From: Geosporobacter ferrireducens
Lineage (GTDB): Bacteria > Bacillota > Clostridia > Peptostreptococcales > Thermotaleaceae
NCBI RefSeq assembly: GCF_001750685.1
Contig: NZ_CP017269.1
Location: 4,753,416-4,817,415, forward strand
DNA: 64,000 nt
Direction of reading: 5' to 3'
Positions 16,423 to 26,304 of the stretch are shown here, one piece after another. Positions within the stretch are counted from its first letter, which is position 1, and each line of letters opens with the position of its first letter. A program made the position numbers and the translations under genes. The notes below the pieces were generated by a model that saw only the letters and a program-made list of their open reading frames with translations, did not search any database and was not told the DNA's origin.

Positions 16423-17811
16423 TTGGAAACAAAACTAAGTGAAAAAGACAAACAGAAGCAGATGATTCTTACAGAAAATTTATGGAAGGTCATGGTTAGC
16501 ATTTCATGGCCGGCTGTAGTTGCCATGGTGCTATATGGGCTGAATTCGGTATTTGATGCGATTTTTGTAGGATTATTTGTCGGAGAAACTGCATTGGCAG
16601 GAGTTTCCCTAGCCTATCCCTTGTCTCAAATAACCCTTGGGTTAGGTTCTCTAGTGGGCGTTGGCGCAGGATCTGCCCTTAGTATTGCCTTGGGTTCGAA
16701 AGACCGGGAGAGGCAGAAAAAAATATTGGGAAATGTCAATTATCTGACCATCCTTATGACGATTGTCTACACCATACTTGCATGGTTATTGGCAGAACCG
16801 CTGGTGAAAGTAATGGGAGGTACAGGAGATACATTGGAAATAGGCAGGATATATTTTCAAATAACGGTTATAGGCTCATTGTTCTGGATCTATGGTCTAG
16901 CTGGAAATATGATCGTTCGTGCCGAGGGGAAAATGAAATCAGCGGCGGTTATGATGGGCCTTGGACTGGTGGTGAATATAATTGCCAATTATATCTTGAT
17001 CGTAGGGATGGATATGGGGGTAGCAGGAGCGGCTTGGGGAACGAATCTGGGTATGCTTGTTTATACTGTTGCAGGTCTCGTGTATTTTGCAAAAGGAATG
17101 GCGTCCTTCGAAGCACATCCTTTTAAGATTCGCAGAGATAAAAAAATTATAAGGGATATCTTTTCCATGGGGATGCCATCGTTGATCATGACCATTATGA
17201 GTCTTGTGCAGGCGATCGTGGTCTTCAACGCTTTATCCAGATATGGAACCACTTATGATTTGGCCCTTTACGGCGCCATATACAGACTCTTCACTTTACT
17301 GCTGACACCTATATTTGGACTGATGAGGGCACTGCAGCCTGTTATCGGTATTAATTACGGTGCAAAAAACAACCTTCGTGTCATTAGCAGCTTTAAAATA
17401 TTTGCAGCAGCCAGTACCCTCATGATGCTGCCTTTTTGGCTGGTGATCATGGTTATGCCTGATGCTGCATTAGGCTTAATGTTTCCCGATCGAATATTTG
17501 ATGCTGCCAGCTTATTGTACTTTAGAATCTATATGGCACTTTTGCCGATTTTACCCATTATCTTTATGGCAATGACATTTTATCCTGCTATTAATAAAGG
17601 AAAACCGGCAGCGGTGATAGGGATTGCACGACAATTAATTTTTTATGTACCGGTAATGCTGATACTTCCAAAGCTGTTTGGTATCCAATGGGTCTATTAT
17701 GGCACCTTCTTCATTGATGTACTCATAACCATTTGGGTTTTTCTACTGATGAAAAAAGAGTTTCGCATTCTTAGGCAGGAAAGAGAGGCTAAGAACCTTG
17801 CTGTACAATGA
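16423..17811 (+). CDS. MATE-family exporter
   Basis: A 462-residue multidrug and toxin extrusion protein with about twelve membrane segments arranged as two repeats. Family-like stretches include VSISWPAVVAMVLYGLNSVF and LMRALQPVIGINYGAKN. Transport is driven by a Na+ or H+ gradient. It lies between two AraC/ABC sets in the metallophore island, where export of a chelator or of its breakdown product is possible but unproved. The start is taken as TTG at 16423, eight bases after GGGGAG; the GTG at 16414 overlaps that site. Confidence 0.88.
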   Translation: METKLSEKDKQKQMILTENLWKVMVSISWPAVVAMVLYGLNSVFDAIFVGLFVGETALAGVSLAYPLSQITLGLGSLVGVGAGSALSIALGSKDRERQKKILGNVNYLTILMTIVYTILAWLLAEPLVKVMGGTGDTLEIGRIYFQITVIGSLFWIYGLAGNMIVRAEGKMKSAAVMMGLGLVVNIIANYILIVGMDMGVAGAAWGTNLGMLVYTVAGLVYFAKGMASFEAHPFKIRRDKKIIRDIFSMGMPSLIMTIMSLVQAIVVFNALSRYGTTYDLALYGAIYRLFTLLLTPIFGLMRALQPVIGINYGAKNNLRVISSFKIFAAASTLMMLPFWLVIMVMPDAALGLMFPDRIFDAASLLYFRIYMALLPILPIIFMAMTFYPAINKGKPAAVIGIARQLIFYVPVMLILPKLFGIQWVYYGTFFIDVLITIWVFLLMKKEFRILRQEREAKNLAVQ

Positions 17812-17850
17812 AATGAGATATTTCATCCGGCATCCAGGGGGTGAGGGAAA

Positions 17851-18810
17851 ATGAAAGGTACATTGGAAGAGAAGGTGTTTTACGGCAACAAGATCACTGT
17901 GATAAGAAGAGATGAGGACTGTACCGTATATAAAATGAAGGATGTGACCGGAGAGGGTACCATGACCTGCTATAATGTGTTTCCCGGTATTGATCTGTTG
18001 TACAATGATTTTCACATGCAAAGCTGTTTTTCCGAGTTCCGGCCAAAGGTTGATATGATTGGGATCGATTATTGCCGGGAGGGGCGCATTGAATGGGAGC
18101 TTAAGAACGGCACCTATATGTACTTGAAAGAGGGAGACCTGCAGATCGATACGAAAGAGCACCATACCAATGGATTTGGATTTCCACTACGTCATTATCA
18201 TGGGATCACTGTTGCCGTGTATATTGAGGAAGCCCTAAACACGTTATCCACTATATTGGATGGGTTTTCCATTGACCTGCATGGCATCCGGGAAAAATTC
18301 TGTACAGGTAAAAGCCCTTTTATCATGAGGGCAGAGGATTCGATACAGTATATCTTTTCCGAACTCTATACGGTACCCCGTAAGATTAGAAAAAACTATT
18401 TTAAGATTAAGGTTTTAGAGATGCTTTTATTTTTAAGTGCAGCGGATGTCCCTATAAATGGCGAAGCATGGTCGTACTTCCCTAAGAAGCAGGTTGAAGC
18501 GGTAAAGGCAGTCATGGAATATATAACGGAAAACATAGATAGGCACATCACCTTGAACGAATTATCGTCGAGGTTTGATATACCCCTTACCTCATTGAAG
18601 CTTTGTTTCAAAGGTGTCTATGGTACATCCATCTATGCGTACATGCGCTCCTATCGTATGCATGCAGCTGCCTCTATGCTGCGGAAAACCAACGAGAATA
18701 TTATCACCGTTGCCGGGAAGGTAGGCTATAATAATCCAAGTAAATTTGCCGCTGCCTTCAAAAAAATAATGGGCATGCCTCCTGCAAAATATCAGAAGTA
18801 TTCTGTCTGA
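17851..18810 (+). CDS. AraC-family regulator, second of the island
   Basis: A 319-residue regulator with the C-terminal AraC double HTH (AVMEYITENIDRHITLNELS, then TVAGKVGYNNPSKFAAAFKK and GMPPAKYQKYS). The N-terminal half resembles the YbtA/PchR-type sensor half with MIGIDYCREGRIEWEL. It follows the MATE gene by 39 bp and precedes the ECF importer, so it is a likely activator of the 18966-25289 genes. Ribosome site GGGGGTGAGGG. Confidence 0.88.
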   Translation: MKGTLEEKVFYGNKITVIRRDEDCTVYKMKDVTGEGTMTCYNVFPGIDLLYNDFHMQSCFSEFRPKVDMIGIDYCREGRIEWELKNGTYMYLKEGDLQIDTKEHHTNGFGFPLRHYHGITVAVYIEEALNTLSTILDGFSIDLHGIREKFCTGKSPFIMRAEDSIQYIFSELYTVPRKIRKNYFKIKVLEMLLFLSAADVPINGEAWSYFPKKQVEAVKAVMEYITENIDRHITLNELSSRFDIPLTSLKLCFKGVYGTSIYAYMRSYRMHAAASMLRKTNENIITVAGKVGYNNPSKFAAAFKKIMGMPPAKYQKYSV

Positions 18811-18965
18811 AGGGAGCATAGTTGGGCTGGATGGAGCGGAAGGTACCCATTATTTTTGCTATAATGCAAGTTGAAATCATTGGCATGGATAAGAAGCCGA
18901 AAAGCATATTTGTTAGACAGTTAAACTAGAGTGTTAAATCCATTATATTTTCAGGGGGAGCAATT

Positions 18966-19547
18966 ATGGATAATAAATTACAGGCTAAAGATTTGATTAA
19001 CGTTGGTATCTTTACGGCACTTTATTACGTTATTATGTTTGCAGGCGCAATGCTTGGCTATATTCCGGTTCTGTTTATCCTGATTCCATTGTATATGCCC
19101 ATTATCACCGGAATCCCGTTTATGCTCTTCTTAACCAAGGTGAAAAAATTCGGCATGGTAACCATAATGTCTTTGCTTTTAGGCTTGATCATGTTTGCAA
19201 CCGGTCACACCTGGGTGCCGATCATGACAGGGGCCATATGTGGGATTTTAGCGGATTTGATTTTCAAAGCAGGGAAATACCAAAGCCTTAAGCATTCGGT
19301 AATCGGATATGGAATATTCAGCATTTGGATAATGGGAGCAATGCTTCCCCTATGGATCATGCGGGATAGTTATATTGCCTATATTCGGAATAGTATGGGT
19401 GATGAATACACAAATGCAGTGCTTGCCCTGACTCCGGACTGGGTTGCATTTGTAGTGATAGGTGCAGCCTTTGCTGCTGGTATCGTGGGAGCTTTCTTTG
19501 GAAAAGCGGTCTTAAAAAAACATTTTCAGCGGGCGGGAATCCTATGA
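18966..19547 (+). CDS. ECF transporter S component, MptD/Trep_Strep family
   Basis: A 193-residue integral membrane protein with five or six segments, beginning KLQAKDLINVGIFTALYYVI, the usual opening of S components. Length and motifs (IPLYMPIITGIPFMLFLTKV, ATGHTWVPIMTGAICGILAD) fit the Trep_Strep/MptD family. It binds the substrate of the ECF importer formed with the next two genes, whose start it overlaps by 4 bp. The substrate of this family is not firmly known; company with half-size ABC pairs suggests a metal chelate. Ribosome site AGGGGGAG. Confidence 0.88.
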   Translation: MDNKLQAKDLINVGIFTALYYVIMFAGAMLGYIPVLFILIPLYMPIITGIPFMLFLTKVKKFGMVTIMSLLLGLIMFATGHTWVPIMTGAICGILADLIFKAGKYQSLKHSVIGYGIFSIWIMGAMLPLWIMRDSYIAYIRNSMGDEYTNAVLALTPDWVAFVVIGAAFAAGIVGAFFGKAVLKKHFQRAGIL

Positions 19548-20269
19548 TGCAAAGGGAGCTTTTGAAAAGTGCCGGAGCCAATACATACTTTAAACTGGAT
19601 CCAAGGACAAAACTACTGCTTATGATAATGATCAATGCTACGATTTTTGGCGGCAGTGCGGTGCATATCATGCTGACGATGGCGGCGATTCCCCTGTTTC
19701 TTTTATTGGCAAGCAAAAAAACAAAGCCGGCTTTATATTGTGCTCTTGCCTATACAATCGCTGCCTTATCCCATGAGTTTCTTATTCCTGTTACCCATGG
19801 GATTCTGAATATTTTCGTTGTCATGTTGTCCGGCATGCTGTACCGGATCATGCCGGGAATTATCATGGGGTATTACCTGGTAACCACCACAACGGTCAGT
19901 GAATTCGTAGCGTCAATGGAGCGGATGCATGTGTCGCAGAAAATTATCATTCCCATGTCGGTGATGTTTCGTTTTTTTCCCACCATTGGAGAAGAGGCCC
20001 GGGCTATCAATGATGCCATGCGGATGCGGAGAGTCAGCTTTGGCTCAGGCAGCTTTTTCAAAAATCCAATGGCGATGCTTGAATACCGCTTGGTTCCCCT
20101 GCTGATGTCAACGGTTAAAATTGGAGAGGAGCTTTCGGCTGCTGCATTAACTCGGGGCTTAGGCAGTCCTGTTAAGAGAACGAACATATGCAAAATCGGA
20201 TTCGGCATTCAGGATATCGTCTTGTCAACCGCCGCTGTTGCTGCGTTCATAGGGTTTTTATTACATTGA
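19544..20269 (+). CDS. ecfT: ECF transporter transmembrane component EcfT
   Basis: A 241-residue EcfT subunit with hydrophobic segments in the first 110 residues and near the C-terminus, and the two cytoplasmic coupling helices carrying arginine motifs (NDAMRMRRVSFGSG and AALTRGLGSP). These contact the grooves of the two ATPase domains. It opens with the short EcfT segment NTYFKLDPRTKLLLMIMINA. It is coupled by overlap to the S component before it and followed after 19 bp by the fused ATPase. Confidence 0.9.
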   Translation: MMQRELLKSAGANTYFKLDPRTKLLLMIMINATIFGGSAVHIMLTMAAIPLFLLLASKKTKPALYCALAYTIAALSHEFLIPVTHGILNIFVVMLSGMLYRIMPGIIMGYYLVTTTTVSEFVASMERMHVSQKIIIPMSVMFRFFPTIGEEARAINDAMRMRRVSFGSGSFFKNPMAMLEYRLVPLLMSTVKIGEELSAAALTRGLGSPVKRTNICKIGFGIQDIVLSTAAVAAFIGFLLH

Positions 20270-20288
20270 AAAGGAGGGGCTGATACCA

Positions 20289-21791
20289 ATGATTGAACTG
20301 AAAAACGTCTCTTTTTCATATTCCCAGGGTCAGAAAGAGAATGGACTCTACGATATAAACGTAACAATTCAACGGGGTGAGGTTGTCCTGCTATGCGGAG
20401 AATCCGGCTGCGGGAAGACCACCTTGACACGGTTGATAAACGGGCTGATACCTAACTATTATGAAGGTTCCCTTGCAGGTGAGGTGCGGATCAACGGCCG
20501 ACCGGTCAATAAACTGCCCCTCTACGAGACGGCAAAAATGGTAGGCTCTGTTTTTCAAAATCCCCGATCACAGTTTTTTAATGTGGATACCACAAGTGAA
20601 CTGGCATTTGGCTGTGAGAACAGGGGGCTGCCCGAAGAAGAAATAAGGGAACGGATAGGAGAAGCGGTCTCTGATTTTAAGATGGAAGGACTTATGGGGA
20701 GAAGTATTTTTCAGCTTTCCGGTGGAGAAAAGCAAAAAATTGCTTGTGCTTCTGTTTCAACAACCCACCCGGATATCTTTGTTCTTGACGAGCCGTCCTC
20801 CAACCTGGATACAGCATCGATTGAGGAGCTGCGACGACTTATGGGGCTGTGGAAAAGCAAAGGAAAAACCATTATCATTGCGGAACACCGGCTGTATTTT
20901 ATGCGTGAGCTTGTGGATCGCGTTTTGTATATGAAAAACGGTAAAATAGAAAAAGAATTTCATTCGGAACAGATAAAAGCCATGAATTTAGCAAAGCTGT
21001 CAACCATGGGTCTGAGGCCGCTGTTTTTGGAAGGACTGAAAAGGGATCCAAAAACGATCCCGCTGAAGCCGGAAGATTTGTGGCTGTCTGATTTTGTGTT
21101 TTCCTATAAGCATAAATCTTCGGCTATCAGGATAGATTCGTTGACAGCGCCGAAGGGTAGTATTGTTGCTGTTATTGGACACAATGGAGCCGGAAAATCA
21201 ACTTTTGCCAGATGTCTCTGCGGTTTGGAAAAGAACTGCACGGGGACCTTGTCCTTTGGGGACGTGACATATAAGGGAAGGGAACGCCTGAAGCGATGCT
21301 GTATGGTCATGCAGGATGTCAATCACCAGCTGTTTACCGAAAGCGTTCTGGATGAAATTTTACTAAGCATGGATGAAGGCGACCCGGCAAAGGCAGAAAG
21401 CATTTTGAACAGCCTTGACCTTTTACCTTTGAAAGACCTGCATCCCATGTCCTTATCCGGCGGGCAAAAGCAGCGGGTGGCAATTGCAAGTGCCATAGCC
21501 TCGGAGAAAGAAATCATATTATTCGACGAACCCACCAGCGGTCTTGATTTACGGCATATGAGAGAAGTAGCCCATAATCTGGAACAGCTTCAGCAAATGG
21601 GGAAAACTTTATTTGTCATTTCTCATGACCTTGAACTGATACTGGCCAGCTGCACACATGTTTTACATTTTGAAAAAGGCAGTGTGATAGACAATTATCC
21701 CCTGAATGACAAAGGGGAAAAGAAGCTCCTGTCATTTTTTATCAGGAACCATCAAGAACAGGCAAATCATTATGATGTCCAATGCATTTAA
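20289..21791 (+). CDS. ecfA: Fused ECF ATPase EcfA-EcfA', both sites canonical
   Basis: A 500-residue tandem ATPase. First domain: GESGCGKTT, LSGGEKQKIACAS, FVLDEPSSNLD and the switch AEHR. Second domain: GHNGAGKST, LSGGQKQRVAIAS, ILFDEPTSGLD and SHDLE. Both Walker B glutamates, signatures and histidines are intact, in contrast with the second fused EcfA at 45334. It completes the ECF importer with the two genes upstream. Ribosome site AAGGAGGGG. Confidence 0.92.
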   Translation: MIELKNVSFSYSQGQKENGLYDINVTIQRGEVVLLCGESGCGKTTLTRLINGLIPNYYEGSLAGEVRINGRPVNKLPLYETAKMVGSVFQNPRSQFFNVDTTSELAFGCENRGLPEEEIRERIGEAVSDFKMEGLMGRSIFQLSGGEKQKIACASVSTTHPDIFVLDEPSSNLDTASIEELRRLMGLWKSKGKTIIIAEHRLYFMRELVDRVLYMKNGKIEKEFHSEQIKAMNLAKLSTMGLRPLFLEGLKRDPKTIPLKPEDLWLSDFVFSYKHKSSAIRIDSLTAPKGSIVAVIGHNGAGKSTFARCLCGLEKNCTGTLSFGDVTYKGRERLKRCCMVMQDVNHQLFTESVLDEILLSMDEGDPAKAESILNSLDLLPLKDLHPMSLSGGQKQRVAIASAIASEKEIILFDEPTSGLDLRHMREVAHNLEQLQQMGKTLFVISHDLELILASCTHVLHFEKGSVIDNYPLNDKGEKKLLSFFIRNHQEQANHYDVQCI

Positions 21792-21858
21792 TTGGATGTC
21801 TAATCGGAGCAGGTTCGACCCTTACGGAGTAGCAGGGATATTTCAGAAGGATTAAAAT

Positions 21859-21890
21859 AGGGATGGGTTAGATGATGCTAACCCATCCCT
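21859..21890 (+). terminator. Hairpin after the ECF importer
   Basis: A 13-bp perfect stem (AGGGATGGGTTAG with CTAACCCATCCCT, 6-nt loop). The sequence after it (ATCATTGTTCT) is only partly T-rich, so it may end transcription weakly or mark an mRNA processing point before the next ABC pair. Confidence 0.65.
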
Positions 21891-21930
21891 ATCATTGTTC
21901 TAAAAGACTGGAGAGAGGAGAAAGAACAGT

Positions 21931-23748
21931 ATGAAAGAAAAAAAATGGTTGAGAACAGTCCTTTCCTTCGCATCGGAGTGCAGGATGAAAATGATCCTTT
22001 CAGTAATATGTGCCATGATCAGTGTTGCAGGTGGAATCGTGCCCTATATAGGCGTGTATCAGGTGATCATTTTGTTTCTTGATGGAAAGCCGATGACAAA
22101 CGGCATAGTATTCCGGGCTTCCATATTATTTTGGGCTTTCATATGCCTTGCCGGGTATATAACGAAGCTCGTCTTTTATGCCATATCCACGATGCTGGCC
22201 CATTTTTCCGCATACAGCATATTGGAAAATATGAGGAACAGGATGGCCGACAGACTCATGAAGGCTCCCCTTGGCACCGTGCTGGACCAGCCGGTAGGAA
22301 AGCTGAAAAGCGTGATTGTAGACCGGGTGGAAACCATTGAACTTCCACTGGCCCATCTGATCCCCGAGGGCATCTCAAACCTGCTTTTGCCCATAGGTGT
22401 ATTTGCTTATCTCATGTTCATCGACTGGCGCATGGCCCTGGCGGCAGTGGTTACGGTACCGGTATCCGCAGTTATGATGGCGTTTGGAATGAGGACCTTC
22501 AACAAGAAATATGCAGAATATATGGAGTCCAGCAACTATGTAAACAGCGTGATTGTGGAGTACGTAGAGGGAATTGAAGTTATCAAGGCATTTAACCAGT
22601 CCACCACCTCTTATGAGAAATTTCAAAAAGCTATAGCGTCCTTTAAAGATTATACCCTACATTGGTTTAGAAGCACCTGGAAACTCATGAACTTCAACGG
22701 GGCGGTTTTACCGTCAACCTTGCTTGGCACGATGCCTATGGGCATGGTTCTGTATATAAACGGATCCTTAAGTGTGGCAGAGCTTACCATGTGTTTGATA
22801 TTGTCCTTAGGGATCGTAGCACCGCTAACCAGCTTCACGGTATTTGTGAATGATGTTAAGGCTATAGAATATGCAGTAAAGGATGCAGACGATTTTCTAA
22901 ATCTGAAAGAGCTTGAAAACCAATCAGAACAGATAACTTTGCATCGATTTGATATTGAATTTGATAATGTATCCTTTTCCTATGATGCTGATAAAGCTGA
23001 TAGTCCTAATTACAAAGAAAACAGCGCATTGTGTGATGTTAATCTAAAGCTTTCCCAAGGGACCTTTGCAGCCCTGGTTGGCCCCTCGGGAAGCGGCAAA
23101 TCCACGGTGGCAAGGCTGATTGCACGGTTTTGGGATGTAGGCAGGGGAAAAATCAAAATCGGCGGAGTCAATATTAAAAAGCTGCCCCTGGCACAGCTTG
23201 CCGATATGGTGAGCTTCGTAACCCAGGATAATTTCCTGTTTAACTGCTCATTGATGGAAAATATCCGGCTTGGCAATCCAAAGGCCTCTGATGAAGAAGT
23301 GATAAAAGCAGCAAAAGCAGCTTGTTGTGACGAATTCATCAGAAATCTTGACAACGGCTACAACACCACCGCCGGAGAAGCCGGAGGAAAATTATCGGGA
23401 GGAGAAAAGCAAAGGATTGCCATTGCAAGGGCGATTTTGAAAAACGCGCCTATTGTCATACTGGATGAAGCAACGGCTTTTACGGATCCGGAAAATGAAG
23501 ATAAGCTTCAAAAATCCATTGCCTCCCTCACGAAAGGAAAGACTCTATTGGTGATTGCCCACAGGCTGTCAACCATCAAAAATGCGGACCGGATTATCGT
23601 GATGGAAAAAGGACGTATTGCAAAGACAGGTACCCATAAAGAGCTGCTTAAGGGGTGCAGTCTTTATAAAGATATGTGGGAGGCCCATATTGGAGCAAAA
23701 CAATGGGCGGCCGGCAGCGAGAAAGGAGCGGTGAAGCAATATGCTTAG
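21931..23748 (+). CDS. ABC half-transporter, second pair, intact subunit
   Basis: A 605-residue permease-ATPase with six membrane segments and GPSGSGKST, LSGGEKQRIAIARAI and VILDEATAFTDPENE. It is a paralogue of the gene at 12659 (same DEATAF D-loop form and similar size). The partner gene starts 8 bp before its stop but is broken by an internal deletion, so this subunit has no full partner unless it pairs with a subunit of the first set. Ribosome site GGAGAGAGGAG. Confidence 0.88.
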   Translation: MKEKKWLRTVLSFASECRMKMILSVICAMISVAGGIVPYIGVYQVIILFLDGKPMTNGIVFRASILFWAFICLAGYITKLVFYAISTMLAHFSAYSILENMRNRMADRLMKAPLGTVLDQPVGKLKSVIVDRVETIELPLAHLIPEGISNLLLPIGVFAYLMFIDWRMALAAVVTVPVSAVMMAFGMRTFNKKYAEYMESSNYVNSVIVEYVEGIEVIKAFNQSTTSYEKFQKAIASFKDYTLHWFRSTWKLMNFNGAVLPSTLLGTMPMGMVLYINGSLSVAELTMCLILSLGIVAPLTSFTVFVNDVKAIEYAVKDADDFLNLKELENQSEQITLHRFDIEFDNVSFSYDADKADSPNYKENSALCDVNLKLSQGTFAALVGPSGSGKSTVARLIARFWDVGRGKIKIGGVNIKKLPLAQLADMVSFVTQDNFLFNCSLMENIRLGNPKASDEEVIKAAKAACCDEFIRNLDNGYNTTAGEAGGKLSGGEKQRIAIARAILKNAPIVILDEATAFTDPENEDKLQKSIASLTKGKTLLVIAHRLSTIKNADRIIVMEKGRIAKTGTHKELLKGCSLYKDMWEAHIGAKQWAAGSEKGAVKQYA

Positions 23749-25289
23749 AACCATAAAGAGGATCATTCAGTGGTCGGGAGAGAGGAGAAAGCGGTTGTAT
23801 ATAGGCTTTGCATATTCTTTCTTCCACACCATGTTTGCTGCAATGCCCATTATGGGAGCTGCATATGGACTGAATCTTATCCTGGAGGATATGAAGGGAA
23901 ATATCACCCTAACCATGGATTGGGTATTTTATATGTTAGGATTTATGGTTTTTACGGTGGCAGGCAGGTTCTTGTTTGCTTATCTTCGCGCCACTGCCCA
24001 GGAAAGCATTGGCTATGAAGTAACGGCGGAACAAAGAATTATGATGGGAGACATCCTAAAACGGGTGCCCTTAGGCTTTTTTAGCAAGAGGAATGCCGGA
24101 GAGATTGCCTCGGCAGTAACCACAGACCTGTCCTTTATTGAGATGTTTGGAATGAAGATGGTCGATGTGGTGGTAAACGGATATATCAGTGCATTTACCA
24201 TGGTGCTTTGTCTGGCCTTTTATAATGGTCCGGTTGCCCTCATTGCAGCGGCAGGTATCCTATTCTCTGTCTTATCCCTGAAATTGCTGGGCAGCAAGAG
24301 CAAGGAAAATGCACCGGTACACCAGAAGGCGCAGGATAGCATGATCGCAGCTACTATTGAGTATATAAGGGGAATGCCTGTGGTGAAGGCCTTTAAGCAG
24401 GAGGGTGTTTCCATAGAGGGAATCCGCAGGGCATATAAAAAATGGTGCAACCCATGTTTTGAAAATCATCGATGCCACCATGGATAAATTAGAGGATATA
24501 GAAAAGGCAGAATTCATTGATAAAGACGGTAAGAATATGGAAATTTCCACTTATGATATCCAGTTTAAGGATGTTACCTTTGCCTATGAAAAAAGGAATG
24601 TATTGAGCAACGTCTCCTTTACGATTCCTGAGCATACGACCACCGCAATCGTTGGCCCTTCGGGGAGCGGCAAATCCACCATATGCAGTCTGATTGCAAG
24701 ATTCTATGATGCAGATAAGGGCAGTGTATCCGTAGGAGGTGTCAATGTAAAAGCGTTGACCTGCGACAGCCTTCTGAAAAATATCAGCATGGTATTCCAA
24801 AAGGTGTATTTGTTCCATGATACGGTTCTTAATAATATCCGGTTCGGAAAGCCGGATGCCAGCTTTGAAGAGGTGGTAGAAGCAGCAAAGAAAGCCTGCT
24901 GCCATGATTTTATTATGGGTCTCCCCGATGGATACGAAACGGTGATCGGAGATGGCGGGTCCACCCTTTCCGGCGGTGAAAAACAGCGTATATCCATAGC
25001 AAGAGCCATGCTGAAAAATGCTCCCGTAGTCCTTTTGGATGAAGCCACTGCCAGCGTAGATCCGGAAAATGAGCATGCAATACAGCAGGCCATCAGCGCT
25101 TTGGTCCATGGAAAAACGATCATCATCGTTGCACACCGTCTCGCTACGATTCAGAATGCGGATCAGATCCTTGTAGTAGACCGGGGGCGTATTGTACAGC
25201 GAGGATATCATGAGGAATTAATAAAGCAGGATGGCCTTTATAAGAGATTTTTGAGTATCCGGGAAAATGCTGAAGGATGGAGCCTATGA
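23741..25289 (+). pseudogene. Broken ABC half-transporter (deletion with frameshift)
   Basis: The first frame (23741-24487) codes the first ~230 residues of a permease-ATPase up to IRRAYKKW. At about 24444 the frame shifts, and the continuation is in another frame: GATHVLKIIDATMDKLEDIE, then an intact ATPase domain (GPSGSGKST, LSGGEKQRISIARAML, VLLDEATASVDPENE) to 25289. Alignment by eye to the paralogue at 14494 shows about 65 residues missing at the join, covering the last membrane segments. A missing stretch of near 200 bp is more than a sequencing slip. Two partial products could be made, the second from a TTG at 24459, but a working permease cannot. Confidence 0.85.
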
Positions 25290-25556
25290 GATGGTTGATA
25301 GGGTAAGTCAAGACGCCGGTATGTTTCCAATATTTATTTATGAGATTCCCTGTTGTTTTATCCAGGTGTATTACATAAGATTGTATTTGTATTAGTGAAA
25401 TTTTATATAATTTTTAAAAATCTTTTAAAGAGTTTTTAAAATTATCCAGTACACTATAGATATGTGACTGAGCTTTCTTTCTATAAAAAATATTGATTGA
25501 ATATATAACACTGAGTATAAGGAACATATTGAATGATTGATTGGAGGTGAAGAAAA

Positions 25557-26114
25557 ATGAGTAATAAGCTTTGCCCATGGTGGATGGGATATATGCTGGC
25601 GAACCCCCTTAGGAAGATAACCCAAGATCCTGATAAAATATTGAATGCGTATGTATCGCAGAATATGAAGGTTCTGGATATTGGATGTGCAATGGGCTTT
25701 TTCAGTTTACCGATGGCTAGACTTGTAGGCGATCAAGGTAGGGTGATTTGTGTAGATTTACAGGATAGAATGATTGAGAACTTGGTAAAAAAGGCAAAGA
25801 AGTCAGGCGTGTATCATAGGATAGAAGCACGCACCTGTAGTCCTGATTCACTAGGGATAGATGACATGAAAGGAGCAGTGGATTTTGCACTGGCCTTTGC
25901 AGTTATTCACGAGGTAAAAGATAAGGAGCGGCTTTTCACGGAGATCATTGGCGTATTGAAGCCTGGAGGCAAACTGATGATTGCGGAGCCAAAGGGACAT
26001 GTCACTGAAAAAGATTTCCGCGATACGGTGATGTTAGCACAAAGAACAGGCTTTAGTATTGCTAAATGGCCTAATATTGGAAGAAGTTATTCTGTACTTC
26101 TAATAAGACAGTAG
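25557..26114 (+). CDS. Class I SAM-dependent methyltransferase
   Basis: A 185-residue methyltransferase. Motif I is VLDIGCAMGFFSLPMARLVG (residues about 39-58), motif II VICVDLQDRM, and the post-motif region reads GVLKPGGKLMIAEPKGH. The N-terminal CPWWMGYMLANPLRK is a mark of a small family I have seen beside metal and tetrapyrrole genes; the substrate is not evident. It is preceded by GGAGGTGAAGAAAA and a 267-bp AT-rich gap in which I see nothing definite. Confidence 0.8.
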   Translation: MSNKLCPWWMGYMLANPLRKITQDPDKILNAYVSQNMKVLDIGCAMGFFSLPMARLVGDQGRVICVDLQDRMIENLVKKAKKSGVYHRIEARTCSPDSLGIDDMKGAVDFALAFAVIHEVKDKERLFTEIIGVLKPGGKLMIAEPKGHVTEKDFRDTVMLAQRTGFSIAKWPNIGRSYSVLLIRQ

Positions 26115-26201
26115 ACTAGGAGGTATAGAGAAGTTCATATACAATATCTCTGCTTCATGATATAAGGATGAAGAAAGAGGAAGAAAAATTAACAGCATTA
26201 A

Positions 26202-26220
26202 GATAATGATAATCATTTAC
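26202..26220. promoter_or_regulatory. Fur-family (Fur or Zur) box at the S4 promoter
   Basis: GATAATGATAATCATTTAC matches the Fur consensus at 17 of 19 positions. It overlaps the -35 element of the promoter at 26216-26244, where a repressor would block RNA polymerase. Fur, Zur and PerR boxes are alike in Firmicutes, so the metal cannot be told from the sequence. Confidence 0.8.
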
Positions 26221-26244
26221 AATTGAAAATATTTCTGGTACAAT
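26216..26244 (+). promoter_or_regulatory. Promoter of the S4 paralogue
   Basis: TTTACA (26216-26221), a 17-bp spacer and TACAAT (26239-26244), about 60 bp before the start codon. Confidence 0.7.
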
Positions 26245-26304
26245 GAGTATATGTAAATGGCATAAATTGCCGCGGCAAAAATTTATGTTATGGAGATGAT
26301 TTGC

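Noticed and set aside
23741..25289. Two separate genes (membrane half and ATPase half)
   Set aside because: The paralogues are single chains, the last membrane segments are missing altogether, and the second frame would need a TTG without a ribosome site.
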